DNA of 64,000 nt from positions 1 through 64,000 of the forward strand of contig CAMTVY010000011.1 of assembly GCA_947085325.1 (NCBI GenBank), given 5' to 3'. The position numbers were made by a program, and so were the translations under genes. This DNA comes from JAQBXX01 sp947085325. Lineage in GTDB: Bacteria; Pseudomonadota; Gammaproteobacteria; SURF-13. The notes beneath the pieces were generated by a model, which had not been told where the DNA came from, did no database searches, and saw nothing but the letters and a program-made list of their open reading frames with translations. This document shows, one piece after another, positions 7,894 through 16,549 of this stretch. Numbering within the stretch: the stretch's first letter is position 1; every line of letters begins with the position of its first letter.

Positions 7894-8432
7894 GGCGATG
7901 CCGCAGCAATACGTCCGCCACGCACCCAGCGCTCACGCCAGTAACGATTATCCAGGCTGTCACTCATCACGGCTCCGCCCGCGGAAGGCGCATGAATAAA
8001 TGTCCGCCCGCCCTCATAGATTCCCACGTGCGAAACACGGCTGCTGCCGAGGCGGAAAAATACCAGATCGCCTGGTTCGAGTTCATCCACACTGACCGGG
8101 GTTGTATACGAGAACTGTGCGAGAGCGGTGCGTGGCAACACGATACCCGCCTGCAAATAGCTGTAATACACCAGACCACTACAGTCAAAGCTGTCAGGCC
8201 CTGTCCCGCCGTATTGGTAGGGGCTGTCGAGTTGCTCCCTGGCCACACTCAGCACCCTGGCGCTCGGCGCAGTGGCAGTAGCACCGGGGGATATCCCGGG
8301 ACGCGCATCCACAGGCGCCTGCGCCTCGGGCTGTGTCGTCACGACACTACAGGCCACAAACCCGAAACCGAGCGTAACCACGAGGGCAGCAAGCCTCAAC
8401 GTACGGGTACCGGCGGGATTACGGAAACTCAC
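7890..8432 (-). CDS. NlpC/P60-family lipoprotein, probable cell-wall endopeptidase
   Basis: A 180-residue envelope protein. The N-terminus has a hydrophobic segment ending at FVAC (Cys28), a plausible though imperfect lipobox. The NlpC/P60 cysteine peptidase domain covers about residues 60-175: catalytic Cys in DSFDCSGLVYYSY, first His in VSHVGIY and the third polar position His in FIHAPS. Such enzymes cut peptide cross-links in peptidoglycan. The gene is divergent from the PBP1b gene (143 bases apart) and overlaps oxyR by ATGA, an unusual pairing that may place oxyR expression under this promoter. Confidence 0.88.
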   Translation of the reverse strand: MSFRNPAGTRTLRLAALVVTLGFGFVACSVVTTQPEAQAPVDARPGISPGATATAPSARVLSVAREQLDSPYQYGGTGPDSFDCSGLVYYSYLQAGIVLPRTALAQFSYTTPVSVDELEPGDLVFFRLGSSRVSHVGIYEGGRTFIHAPSAGGAVMSDSLDNRYWRERWVRGGRIAAASP

Positions 8433-8574
8433 CCTTGCCCTCCTTTAAGGAACCAACCAGGCCAGCATGTCACCCCCCGGCAGGCTATTGCGTGCGGCTA
8501 GACTACGTTGCGTCAACGTTGAAATCAAGCGCCCCAGGATGCCAACCCAACGATAAAAACGTATACTTGCAGCG

Positions 8575-10890
8575 ATGGCAGCCAGACCTCCACGCAACAA
8601 ACCCCGCGCCTCACGAGCCCTTGGGCCATGGGCACGGCTTACGCTCTACGCCTTGTTTGCCCTGGTAGTCGTGGGCGCACCCTATGTTGCCTATCTCGAC
8701 TACACCGTCCGCACCCAGTTTGAGGGCAAGCGCTGGGCGCTGCCCGCACGCGTGTATGCCCGCCCGCTGGAACTGTTTCAGGGCCTCAATCTTACTGCCG
8801 AACAACTCAGCCAGGAGCTGGTCAATCTTGGCTATGTGAATACGGCGCGGCCTGAAACACCCGGAACGTTTGCACGCATGCCCAATGGATTGCGTTTCGT
8901 GACACGCTCTTTCCGCTTCTGGGATGGCCCAGAGTCGTCAGTTTCAGTACAGGCAGAATTCGATGGCGGCATCGTACGCACGCTGCGCGATCCCGCCGGC
9001 GGCACTGCGGTCGATCTGGTGCGCCTCGATCCGTTACTGATTGGCAGCATTTATCCGTCCCACCACGAAGACCGGGTGCTGGTGCAGATCAGCGAGGTAC
9101 CGCCGCTGCTGGTCAAGATGCTGATCGCCATCGAGGATCGTCACTACTACGCACACCACGGCATCGACCCATTTTCGATTCTGCGGGCGATGTGGGTCAA
9201 TCTGCGGGCAGGCAGCACTGTACAAGGCGGCAGCACGCTCACCCAGCAGCTGGTCAAGAATTTCTACCTCAGCGCGGAGAGAACGCTATGGCGCAAGCTC
9301 AACGAAGCCCTCATGTCGCTGCTGCTCGAGGCGCATTACTCCAAGGATGAAATTCTTGAAGCCTATCTCAATGAAATATTTCTCGGGCAGGACGGCAAGC
9401 GCGCCATCCACGGCTTCGGGCTGGCCAGCCAGTTCTACTTCAACCGTCCCCTGACAGAGCTCAAGCCAGAACACTTTGCCCTGCTGGTCGGGCTGGTGCG
9501 CGGAGCATCCTTCTACGATCCGCGCCGCCACCCCAAGCGTGCGCTGGCCTTGCGCAACACCATCTTTGATACCCTCGCCACCGAAGGCGTACTCGGCACA
9601 CAGGAGGCAGCCAGTGCAAAGGCAGCCGGACTCGGCGTTACCTCACGCGCACCCAGCGGGGTTTCACCCTACCCCGCCTTCATGGATCTGGTGCGGCGTC
9701 AATTGCAGCGCGACTACAAGGAAGAGGATCTGACCTCCGAAGGGCTTCAGATATTTACCACGCTCGACCCCCGTATTCAGGATCATCTTGATCATGCCCT
9801 GAGTACCCGCATCACGCAGCTGGAAAAACAGTACCGGATCCCGGCGCGCAAGCTTGAGGGCGCAGCGCTGGTGACACGCACTGAAAATGGCGAAGTGCTG
9901 GCAATCGTAGGTGGTCGTGATACGCGCTACTCCGGATTCAACCGCGCGCTGGACGCTCAACGCCCTATCGGTTCTCTGGTAAAGCCAGCGGTATATCTCA
10001 CCGCCCTCATGCAGCCCCAGAAATACACGCTGGCGACGCAGCTGGATGACAGCCCGCTCACGGTCAAAAATCCCGGCGGCAAAGTCTGGACACCCAGCAA
10101 CTACGACCATGAATATCGCGGCCCAGTCGCACTGCACACAGCACTCGCGCAATCCCTCAACGTGGCGACTGCCCGACTCGGAATCGAGGTCGGGATACCC
10201 AATGTGCTGAACACGCTCAAGAAGCTTGGCATTGAACGTACCATCCCCCCCTATCCTTCGATGTTACTCGGAGCCGTGGAGCTCGCACCGATCGAGGTTG
10301 CGCAGATGTACCAGGCTCTCGCCAGCGGCGGCTTTCAAACGCCGCTACGCGCCATACGCGAAGTGCTCACCGCAAAAGGCGAACCGTTGCAGCACTATGG
10401 CCTGTCGATCAAGCAGGTATTCGATCCGGCACCTGTATTTCTTGTCACCAGCGCCATGCAAGAGGTGGCCAGCATGGGAACTGCACGCTCGCTTTATACT
10501 CAGATTCCGGCCAGTCTCGCCATCGCTGGCAAGACAGGCACGACAGACGACCTGCGCGACAGCTGGTTTGCCGGCTTCAGTGGGCAGCACCTGATGGTGG
10601 CATGGATGGGGCGGGACGATAATCGCCCCATCGGCTTGACGGGTGCCAGCGGCGCTCTGCGTGTCTGGGGTGATACCATAAGCCGTATCGGCACACAGCC
10701 GCTACGCCCGGCACCGCCAGCCAACATCACGACCGTGGCACTGGACGCCGCCACCCACTTGCGCGCTGGACCAGGGTGTGGCGAAGTCGTGCAGCTGCCG
10801 TTCATCGCCGGCTCGGCACCACAGGAGCTTGCACCCTGCGCGCACCAGCAGGGAAATCCACTGTCCCGTTTTCTGAAAAACATTTTTTAG
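8575..10890 (+). CDS. mrcB: Penicillin-binding protein 1B, bifunctional transglycosylase/transpeptidase
   Basis: Class A penicillin-binding protein of 771 residues. A short cytoplasmic tail and one membrane segment (about 22-45) precede the UB2H-like region, which is typical of PBP1b. The glycosyltransferase domain shows AIEDRHYYAHHGID with the catalytic Glu and GGSTLTQQLVKNFYL. The transpeptidase domain carries GSLVKPAVYL (SxxK with the acyl-enzyme Ser), SLN in AQSLNVATARLG and KTGTTDD. The C-terminus is short. A TPR lipoprotein gene follows after 20 bases and may encode a helper. Confidence 0.95.
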   Translation: MAARPPRNKPRASRALGPWARLTLYALFALVVVGAPYVAYLDYTVRTQFEGKRWALPARVYARPLELFQGLNLTAEQLSQELVNLGYVNTARPETPGTFARMPNGLRFVTRSFRFWDGPESSVSVQAEFDGGIVRTLRDPAGGTAVDLVRLDPLLIGSIYPSHHEDRVLVQISEVPPLLVKMLIAIEDRHYYAHHGIDPFSILRAMWVNLRAGSTVQGGSTLTQQLVKNFYLSAERTLWRKLNEALMSLLLEAHYSKDEILEAYLNEIFLGQDGKRAIHGFGLASQFYFNRPLTELKPEHFALLVGLVRGASFYDPRRHPKRALALRNTIFDTLATEGVLGTQEAASAKAAGLGVTSRAPSGVSPYPAFMDLVRRQLQRDYKEEDLTSEGLQIFTTLDPRIQDHLDHALSTRITQLEKQYRIPARKLEGAALVTRTENGEVLAIVGGRDTRYSGFNRALDAQRPIGSLVKPAVYLTALMQPQKYTLATQLDDSPLTVKNPGGKVWTPSNYDHEYRGPVALHTALAQSLNVATARLGIEVGIPNVLNTLKKLGIERTIPPYPSMLLGAVELAPIEVAQMYQALASGGFQTPLRAIREVLTAKGEPLQHYGLSIKQVFDPAPVFLVTSAMQEVASMGTARSLYTQIPASLAIAGKTGTTDDLRDSWFAGFSGQHLMVAWMGRDDNRPIGLTGASGALRVWGDTISRIGTQPLRPAPPANITTVALDAATHLRAGPGCGEVVQLPFIAGSAPQELAPCAHQQGNPLSRFLKNIF

Positions 10891-10910
10891 CGTAAGGCTC
10901 GAGAGGAACG

Positions 10911-11462
10911 ATGACACCACCCACCCTGAAACTGTCCCTGGCCTGTCTCGGCATGATCCTGCTGACGGGCTGCTCATTTGCACCTACCCGCGCACCTGTT
11001 GAAGACCGCGAGCTGGCGCGCCTGCCGCAGCCGGGCACCGATGCAACAGCGGTGGCCGCACCGGATGAGTCTGCTGTCATAGTGACACCTTACCCTGGAG
11101 CCAGCGGTGCGCAAGCGGCTACACCCCTGCCTGAATCCGCGGCACCGCAACCATTCGAGTCTGCCCCGCCCAGCACCGCAGTCATCGCCCTGCTCGACAC
11201 TGCCACCCAGCAGACCCGTGCAGGCAAGCTTGATACAGCGGCGGCCACACTGGAGCGCGCACTACGGCTCGAGCCCCGCAACCCCGAGTTGTGGACCCGC
11301 CTCGCCGAGATTCGCCTGCAGCAGGGTGACTATGAGCAGGCCGCCAGTCTTGCCGCCAAATCCAATAATCTGGCAGGCAACAATACCGGCCTCATTAGCC
11401 GCAATATGAAAATCATCGAACAGGCGCGCAACCGGAAAGGCGCCGTCAAAAAGCCGGGGTGA
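10911..11462 (+). CDS. TPR-containing outer-membrane lipoprotein
   Basis: A 183-residue lipoprotein with a clear lipobox: MILLTGCSFAP, Cys at about residue 22, so signal peptidase II processing and outer-membrane anchoring are likely. A proline/alanine-rich linker (about 23-85) leads to one or two TPR repeats: TAAATLERALRLEPRNPELW and LAEIRLQQGDYEQAASLAAK. It starts 20 bases after PBP1b on the same strand, so the two are probably cotranscribed. By analogy with LpoA/LpoB it may activate PBP1b, but it has no LpoB similarity that I can see. Confidence 0.8.
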   Translation: MTPPTLKLSLACLGMILLTGCSFAPTRAPVEDRELARLPQPGTDATAVAAPDESAVIVTPYPGASGAQAATPLPESAAPQPFESAPPSTAVIALLDTATQQTRAGKLDTAAATLERALRLEPRNPELWTRLAEIRLQQGDYEQAASLAAKSNNLAGNNTGLISRNMKIIEQARNRKGAVKKPG

Positions 11463-11463
11463 C

Positions 11464-12165
11464 TCAGTTCCGGATCGTGATGCTGGCGCTGATGTCGTGC
11501 AGCGCCTGCATCGGGTCTTGCGCCGCTGTAATGGGCCGCCCGATCACCAGATAGTCAGCGCCATTGCGCAGGGCCTGTGCCGGGGTGGCATACCGTTTCT
11601 GGTCTCCTGCCTCGCCCCCGGGAAGACGTATGCCCGGTGTCACCAGGCAAAACCCTGCCCCCAGTGACTGCCGCAGCGCGGGTGCCTCGAGCGGCGAGCA
11701 GACTACCCCGTCCATGCCTGATTGTTGCGCGAGTGTCGCAAGACGCAATACGCTCTGCTCCACCGTCCCCACTACACCCGTCTCTGCCAGTGCCTGCTCG
11801 TCCATGCTGGTCAGCACTGTCACTGCGATCAGGATCGGCGACGTACGGGACGCTGTAATCGCATCACGCGCGGCCAGCATCATTTTACGCCCGCCCAAGG
11901 CATGTACATTCAACATCCATACACCCAGTTCTGCCGCTGCGACACATGCCTTGCCGACAGTATTCGGGATGTCATGAAACTTGAGATCAAGAAACACCTC
12001 AAACCCGCCGTGTACGAGCCTCTCGATCAGTGCAGGCCCGCCGCGCACAAACAACTCCTTGCCCACCTTGAGCCGGCAGCTTGCGGGCTCAAGACGCCCC
12101 ACCAGCGCCAGCGCCTCTGCTGGTGACGCGTAATCCAGAGCGACTATGATGCGTGAGTTATTCAT
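11464..12165 (-). CDS. pyrF: Orotidine 5'-phosphate decarboxylase
   Basis: Last step of UMP synthesis. From MNNSRIIVALDYAS the protein has 233 residues, standard for PyrF. The TIM-barrel active site shows LKVGKELFVRGGP and DLKFHDIPNTV, with the Asp-Lys-x-x-Asp catalytic tetrad, and the C-terminal phosphate site VTPGIRLPG and YLVIGRPIT. It begins two bases after the lapB stop, so it is probably the last gene of the lapA-lapB-pyrF unit. It converges on the TPR lipoprotein gene with only one base between stops. Confidence 0.96.
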   Translation of the reverse strand: MNNSRIIVALDYASPAEALALVGRLEPASCRLKVGKELFVRGGPALIERLVHGGFEVFLDLKFHDIPNTVGKACVAAAELGVWMLNVHALGGRKMMLAARDAITASRTSPILIAVTVLTSMDEQALAETGVVGTVEQSVLRLATLAQQSGMDGVVCSPLEAPALRQSLGAGFCLVTPGIRLPGGEAGDQKRYATPAQALRNGADYLVIGRPITAAQDPMQALHDISASITIRN

Positions 12166-12167
12166 CT

Positions 12168-13325
12168 TCAACCTTGCACCGGCTTGATCGTATTCCATTG
12201 TTTGCAGCCAGGACACTGCCAGTGCAGTGCCTTTCCGGAAAATCCACAGTGACTGCAACTGTATGCCGGGTGACCATTGCGTAATTGACTGGTCAGCTCA
12301 TGCAGCAGCAACATGTCTTCGCGCGCCTCACCTTGCATTGCAGCAAGCTTGAGCCCGATCAATTGCTCCAGTCCGCGCAGCGAAGGACTGCTCCGCAGCT
12401 GACGGGAGATAAAATCGATAGCCTCTTTATTGCCGTGCTGAGTACTCAGAAGTTCGGCCAAGGTGAGCATCAGCATAACCCCGCCATGTCGCGCGTGCAC
12501 CTGCCGCAGATACTCGATGAGTTGCTCATGCTGACCCAGCGCACGGTAGCAAGCCGTCAGCGGTTCCAGCACCTCGGACAAATATTCCGGATCCTGCTTC
12601 TCAACACGCTTGAAGGCCGTGATGGCGGCTGCATAGTCTCCTACAGTGAGCGCCACATCTCCCTGGAGCAGGCTGGCGCGCGCGCACTCCGCATCTTCGT
12701 CTAATGCATGCTTAAGCATGCGCTCTGCGGTTTCGCGGTCACCCCGTGCATATGCCTGTTCGGCAAGTTCGCAATGATACTGGGCCAGCACATGGTTTTC
12801 AGCCTGCCCGGTTACCGCAGCAAGTTTCTGCGCGGTGGTAATGGCCTTGTCCCAGTCTTTTTCCTGCTGGTAGATATCAATCAGTTGCCGCAACGCAGGC
12901 AATACGTGTTCATCGAGCTCTATCAGCTCATGAAACAGGCTCTCCGCACGATCCAGCAGACCGGCGCGCATATAATCCTGCCCCAGCTCCAGCAACGCCT
13001 GGGTGCGCTGTGCCCGGTTCAGGGTCGGGCGGGCAATCAGGTTCTGGTGAATACGGATGGCGCGATCCGTCTCTCCACGGCGGCGAAACAGGTTACCCAG
13101 CGCAAGATGCGTCTCCACTGTTTCGTTATCCACCTCAAGCACGCGGATAAATACTTCAATCGCCTTGTCAGGCTGTTCGTTGAGGAGATAGTTGAGGCCT
13201 TTGAGGTAATGCGACGAGAGGTTGAGGTCGGTGCGAGCCTCATAGCGCTGTGTACTGCTGCGTCCCAGCCACCAGCCAGAGGCAGCGGCAACAGGCAGCA
13301 GCAGTGCCAGCCACGTCCACAACAC
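12168..13325 (-). CDS. lapB: LapB (YciM), TPR protein controlling LPS synthesis
   Basis: Inner-membrane anchored protein that recruits FtsH to degrade LpxC and so sets the LPS level. The 385 residues have an N-terminal membrane helix (residues 2-20), about nine TPR motifs, and a C-terminal rubredoxin-like metal knob with CSHCG (about 360) and CPGCKQW (about 374). Start is GTG; its G is shared with the TAG stop of lapA (TAGTG), so the two are translationally coupled. Confidence 0.95.
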   Translation of the reverse strand: MLWTWLALLLPVAAASGWWLGRSSTQRYEARTDLNLSSHYLKGLNYLLNEQPDKAIEVFIRVLEVDNETVETHLALGNLFRRRGETDRAIRIHQNLIARPTLNRAQRTQALLELGQDYMRAGLLDRAESLFHELIELDEHVLPALRQLIDIYQQEKDWDKAITTAQKLAAVTGQAENHVLAQYHCELAEQAYARGDRETAERMLKHALDEDAECARASLLQGDVALTVGDYAAAITAFKRVEKQDPEYLSEVLEPLTACYRALGQHEQLIEYLRQVHARHGGVMLMLTLAELLSTQHGNKEAIDFISRQLRSSPSLRGLEQLIGLKLAAMQGEAREDMLLLHELTSQLRNGHPAYSCSHCGFSGKALHWQCPGCKQWNTIKPVQG

Positions 13326-13618
13326 TATGCGATATCCGCGAGCGAGTCTTGCCGCGCACGAGCTGCATCCTGCTCGCAGCGCTTGAGTGCCGCACGCAAT
13401 CGTCTCCGCTCATACCTGGATTTGATCAGGCCGCCCAGACAGGCCAGTATGCCGAGCAGCACACCGAGCACCACTGCCAATGCGAGCGCCAGCGCGAGCG
13501 GGCCCTGCCATAGCCCCAGATAGTAATTGATCTCGATCGGGCCCGTGTTTAGCGCGGCAAAAGCCAACCCGGATACGCCGATCACGAGCCACAGGATCAG
13601 TCGGATAATACGCAGCAT
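13325..13618 (-). CDS. lapA: LapA (YciS), small inner-membrane protein
   Basis: A 97-residue DUF1049 protein with two membrane helices (about residues 4-22 and 42-65) and a basic, charged cytoplasmic tail (YERRRLRAALKRCEQ). It works with LapB in LPS assembly. The pair lapA-lapB upstream of pyrF is the classical gammaproteobacterial order. A terminator separates it from ihfB, so lapA may have its own promoter in the remaining gap. Confidence 0.92.
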   Translation of the reverse strand: MLRIIRLILWLVIGVSGLAFAALNTGPIEINYYLGLWQGPLALALALAVVLGVLLGILACLGGLIKSRYERRRLRAALKRCEQDAARARQDSLADIA

Positions 13619-13656
13619 CTCTGCCCTCCCTCGGGGCTACACCACCCGTCTCCAAC

Positions 13657-13691
13657 AAAAAAACGGCATGAGCCGTATAACCCATGCCGTT
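13657..13691 (-). terminator. Rho-independent terminator after ihfB
   Basis: Stem AACGGCATG/CATGCCGTT (9 bp, 13662-13670 with 13683-13691), loop of 12 bases, then a run of T on the minus strand (13657-13663, partly inside the stem). It stands 43 bases past the ihfB stop and before lapA, so it should end the rpsA-ihfB transcript. Confidence 0.8.
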
Positions 13692-13733
13692 CGATACCTG
13701 GCGGAACAACGTCACGCGCTATACACGCTGGCG

Positions 13734-14021
13734 CTATTTTATCCCGTTGTTGACACGTTCGCGCAACTCCTTGCCCGGCTTGAAGTGCGGCGCATACTTG
13801 CCGGACAACGGCACCGGCTCGCCAGTCTTCGGATTGCGGCCCATGCGAGGCGGGCGGTAATGCAGGGAAAAGCTGCCAAACCCCCGGATCTCAATGCGTT
13901 CGCCGCTCGACAAGGCCTGCCCCATGTGATCCAGCATGGTCTTGACGGCAAGCTCGATGTCCTTGTACGCGAGATGCGTCTGCTTGGCAGACAGTATGTC
14001 TATGAGTTCCGATTTCGTCAT
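13734..14021 (-). CDS. ihfB: Integration host factor beta subunit
   Basis: DNA-bending histone-like protein; pairs with IHF-alpha. Its 95 residues have the expected N-terminal helices (MTKSELIDIL) and the beta-ribbon arm RGFGSFSLHYRPPRMGRNPK with the intercalating Pro. The VPLSGKYAPHFKPGKELRER stretch separates it from HU. Placement directly after rpsA is the conserved order in Pseudomonas and enterics. Confidence 0.96.
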   Translation of the reverse strand: MTKSELIDILSAKQTHLAYKDIELAVKTMLDHMGQALSSGERIEIRGFGSFSLHYRPPRMGRNPKTGEPVPLSGKYAPHFKPGKELRERVNNGIK

Positions 14022-14046
14022 CCGTTTTTATTGCGTGGGTTAGCTG

Positions 14047-15723
14047 TCAGCCCTCGCCCTTATTGCCCATATGCTCTTTCAGAATATCACCCAGCGTTGA
14101 ACCGCCACCGCCGCTACGACTGTAGTCCTGCATCGCCTCGGCCTCTTCCTCGCTGTCCTTGGCCTTGATGGAGAGCGTAACGGCGCGGCTTTTGCGCTCG
14201 ACGCCCATAAACTTGGCCTCGACCTCATCACCCACCTTGAGCACGGTGCGCGCATCCTCGATGCGGTCACGCGACAGATCAGAGGCGCGCAGACTGCCTT
14301 CGACACCGTCACCCAGCTGTATCACCGCACCTTTGGCGTCGACCTCACTCACTATACCTTTCACGATGCTGCCCTTGGGATGTGCGGCGACAAAGTTGGA
14401 GAACGGGTCTTTATCCATCTGCTTGATGCCGAGCGAGATGCGCTCGCGCTCCGGATCCACGGCGAGAATGACCGCCTCGATGTCATCGCCTTTCTTGTAG
14501 TTGCGTACCGCCTCTTCGCCCGGCTGGCTCCAGGAGATATCGGACAGATGCACCAGGCCGTCAATACTGCCGTCCAGGCCGACGAAGATACCGAAATCGG
14601 TAATGGACTTGATCTTGCCTGTGATTTTGTCGTTCTTGTTGTGGGTAGCGGCAAACTCTTCCCAGGGGTTTGCCTGACACTGCTTGATACCGAGCGAAAT
14701 GCGGCGACGCTCCTCGTCGATATCCAGCACCATGACCTCGACCTCGTCACCCAGCTGCACCAGCTTGGAGGGGTGGACGTTCTTGTTGGTCCAGTCCATT
14801 TCGGAAACGTGCACCAGACCTTCCACGCCGTCTTCAATTTCCACAAAACAGCCATAATCGGCGATATTGGTGATCTTGCCGAACAGCCGCGCCCCTTGCG
14901 GATAACGGCGTGCAAGATCGACCCAGGGATCGTCTTCCATCTGCTTCAGCCCGAGCGAGACACGATTGCGCTCCTTGTCGAACTTGAGCACCTTGACGTC
15001 GATCTCGTCACCCACACTGACGATGTCGCCCGGATGCTTGACGCGCTTCCAGGCCATGTCGGTGATGTGCAGCAGGCCGTCGATGCCGCCCAGATCCACA
15101 AATGCGCCATAATCGGTCAGGTTCTTCACCACACCCTTGACCATCTGGCCCTCTTGCAGGCTGTCCAACAGCGCATCGCGCTCGGTGCTGCCTTCGGATT
15201 CGACCACAGCGCGGCGCGATACCACCACGTTATTGCGCTTGCGATCGATCTTGATAATCTTGAAATCCAGCGTCTTGCCTTCCAGATAGCCCGGATCGCG
15301 CACTGGCCGCACGTCCACCAGCGAGCCCGGCAGGAACGCATGCACATCGTTGATTTCGACGGTAAAGCCGCCCTTGACCCGGCCGCTGATGAGGCCGCTC
15401 ACGACATCGCCTGACTCAAAGGCCCGCTCCAGTCGTATCCATGACTGATCACGCTTGGCCTTCTCGCGCGAAAGCTTGGTTTCACCGAAGCCATCCTCGA
15501 TGGCGTCAAGCGCCACATCGACCTGGTCGCCGACCACGACCTCGATCTCGCCCTGTTCGTTGCGGAACTGCTCAATGGGGATCAAGGCTTCGGACTTGAG
15601 TCCGGCATCCACGATGACCACGTCATCCTGTATGCGCAGCACGGTACCGATAACGATCGCGCCAGAACGCATGTGCTTGTTGATCTGGCTGCCTTCGAAC
15701 AACTGTGCAAAACTTTCACTCAT
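14047..15723 (-). CDS. rpsA: 30S ribosomal protein S1
   Basis: Largest ribosomal protein; binds mRNA and helps initiation. Starting at MSESFAQLFEG it has 558 residues and six S1 RNA-binding domains. Repeated S1 signatures such as GAFVDLGGIDGLLHITDM, GCFVEIEDGVEGLVHVSEM and GIFVGLDGSIDGLVHLSDI are visible at about 210, 295 and 380. An in-frame ATG four codons upstream (15735) was not preferred because MSESF is the family start. Confidence 0.97.
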   Translation of the reverse strand: MSESFAQLFEGSQINKHMRSGAIVIGTVLRIQDDVVIVDAGLKSEALIPIEQFRNEQGEIEVVVGDQVDVALDAIEDGFGETKLSREKAKRDQSWIRLERAFESGDVVSGLISGRVKGGFTVEINDVHAFLPGSLVDVRPVRDPGYLEGKTLDFKIIKIDRKRNNVVVSRRAVVESEGSTERDALLDSLQEGQMVKGVVKNLTDYGAFVDLGGIDGLLHITDMAWKRVKHPGDIVSVGDEIDVKVLKFDKERNRVSLGLKQMEDDPWVDLARRYPQGARLFGKITNIADYGCFVEIEDGVEGLVHVSEMDWTNKNVHPSKLVQLGDEVEVMVLDIDEERRRISLGIKQCQANPWEEFAATHNKNDKITGKIKSITDFGIFVGLDGSIDGLVHLSDISWSQPGEEAVRNYKKGDDIEAVILAVDPERERISLGIKQMDKDPFSNFVAAHPKGSIVKGIVSEVDAKGAVIQLGDGVEGSLRASDLSRDRIEDARTVLKVGDEVEAKFMGVERKSRAVTLSIKAKDSEEEAEAMQDYSRSGGGGSTLGDILKEHMGNKGEG

Positions 15724-15862
15724 GGATCTTAACAACCTCTCGCCGGAGCGGGGACACCCTGCCCGGACGGTTAAATTATCACCGGCTTGCGCCAGCTATC
15801 CGGCACCAGCCACCCTTAAAAACTATATATAAAACAAATTCTAATACTGCTTTGAGCCGCCC
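15724..15862 (-). promoter_or_regulatory. Gap between cmk and rpsA with probable rpsA promoter
   Basis: This 139-base gap sits in an otherwise tightly packed block. It contains an AT-rich stretch (about 15815-15845) with TATATA- and TTTTAA-like motifs on the minus strand, a reasonable place for the rpsA promoter, then a GC-rich leader. No individual promoter boxes can be assigned with confidence. Confidence 0.35.
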
Positions 15863-16549
15863 TTACAGCAGATTCAACACCTGCCGCACCACAGCTTCGA
15901 TGGTAAGCCCGGAGGTATCCAGCACCACGGCATCGGGCGCTGGCCTGAGGGGAGAGGCGCTACGCGCACTGTCACGCGCATCACGCTCGGCAATCTCGGC
16001 AACAAGATCGGGTATGGTAGCACCGCTCTGATTAGTGATCAACCCTTTTTCGATCAACTGCTTATAGCGGCGTTCGGCCCGGCACTGCGGGCTTGCGGTG
16101 AGAAAAATCTTGGGCTGGGCAGTGGGGAATACCACGCTGCCCATATCGCGCCCGTCCGCCACCAGCCCCGGCGGCTGGCGAAAGGCCCGTTGCCGCTCCA
16201 GCAGCGCCGCCCGCACAGCCGGCAGGACGGCAAGCCGGGAGGCGGCGTTACCGCACCTCTCGGCGCGCAGCGCCTGCCCCACATCACGCCCCTCCAGCAG
16301 CACCCGATCCGCCGCAGGGTCGTCCCCCTGCACCACAAAGTCTGCGTCCAGCCGCGCTGCCAGTGCCGCCAGCGCCTCCTCGTCGTCAAGGGCCACACCG
16401 TGGTGTTCGGCCGCCAATGCCACCAAGCGGTACAGCGCCCCGCTGTCCAGCAGGTGCCAACCCAGCCGCTGCGCCAGAATACGGCTCAGCGTACCCTTGC
16501 CCGACCCGCTGGGGCCGTCAATCGTCAGCACCGGAACCGCGTGGCTCAC
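15863..16549 (-). CDS. cmk: Cytidylate kinase
   Basis: Phosphorylates CMP and dCMP. The 228 residues start with VPVLTIDGPSGSGKGTLSR, the P-loop of the family, and include the NMP-binding insert and DGRDMGSVVFPTA. The C-terminal RDARDSARSASPL and DAVVLDTSGLTIE motifs are standard. ATG overlaps the aroA stop by four bases (ATGA), so translation is probably coupled. Confidence 0.96.
   Translation of the reverse strand: MSHAVPVLTIDGPSGSGKGTLSRILAQRLGWHLLDSGALYRLVALAAEHHGVALDDEEALAALAARLDADFVVQGDDPAADRVLLEGRDVGQALRAERCGNAASRLAVLPAVRAALLERQRAFRQPPGLVADGRDMGSVVFPTAQPKIFLTASPQCRAERRYKQLIEKGLITNQSGATIPDLVAEIAERDARDSARSASPLRPAPDAVVLDTSGLTIEAVVRQVLNLL

Noticed and set aside
14380..15414. Long open frame (344 codons) antisense to rpsA
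   Set aside because: rpsA is an unmistakable six-domain S1 protein on the other strand; the antisense frame has low-complexity Asp/His/Leu composition typical of mirrored high-GC codons and no family features.
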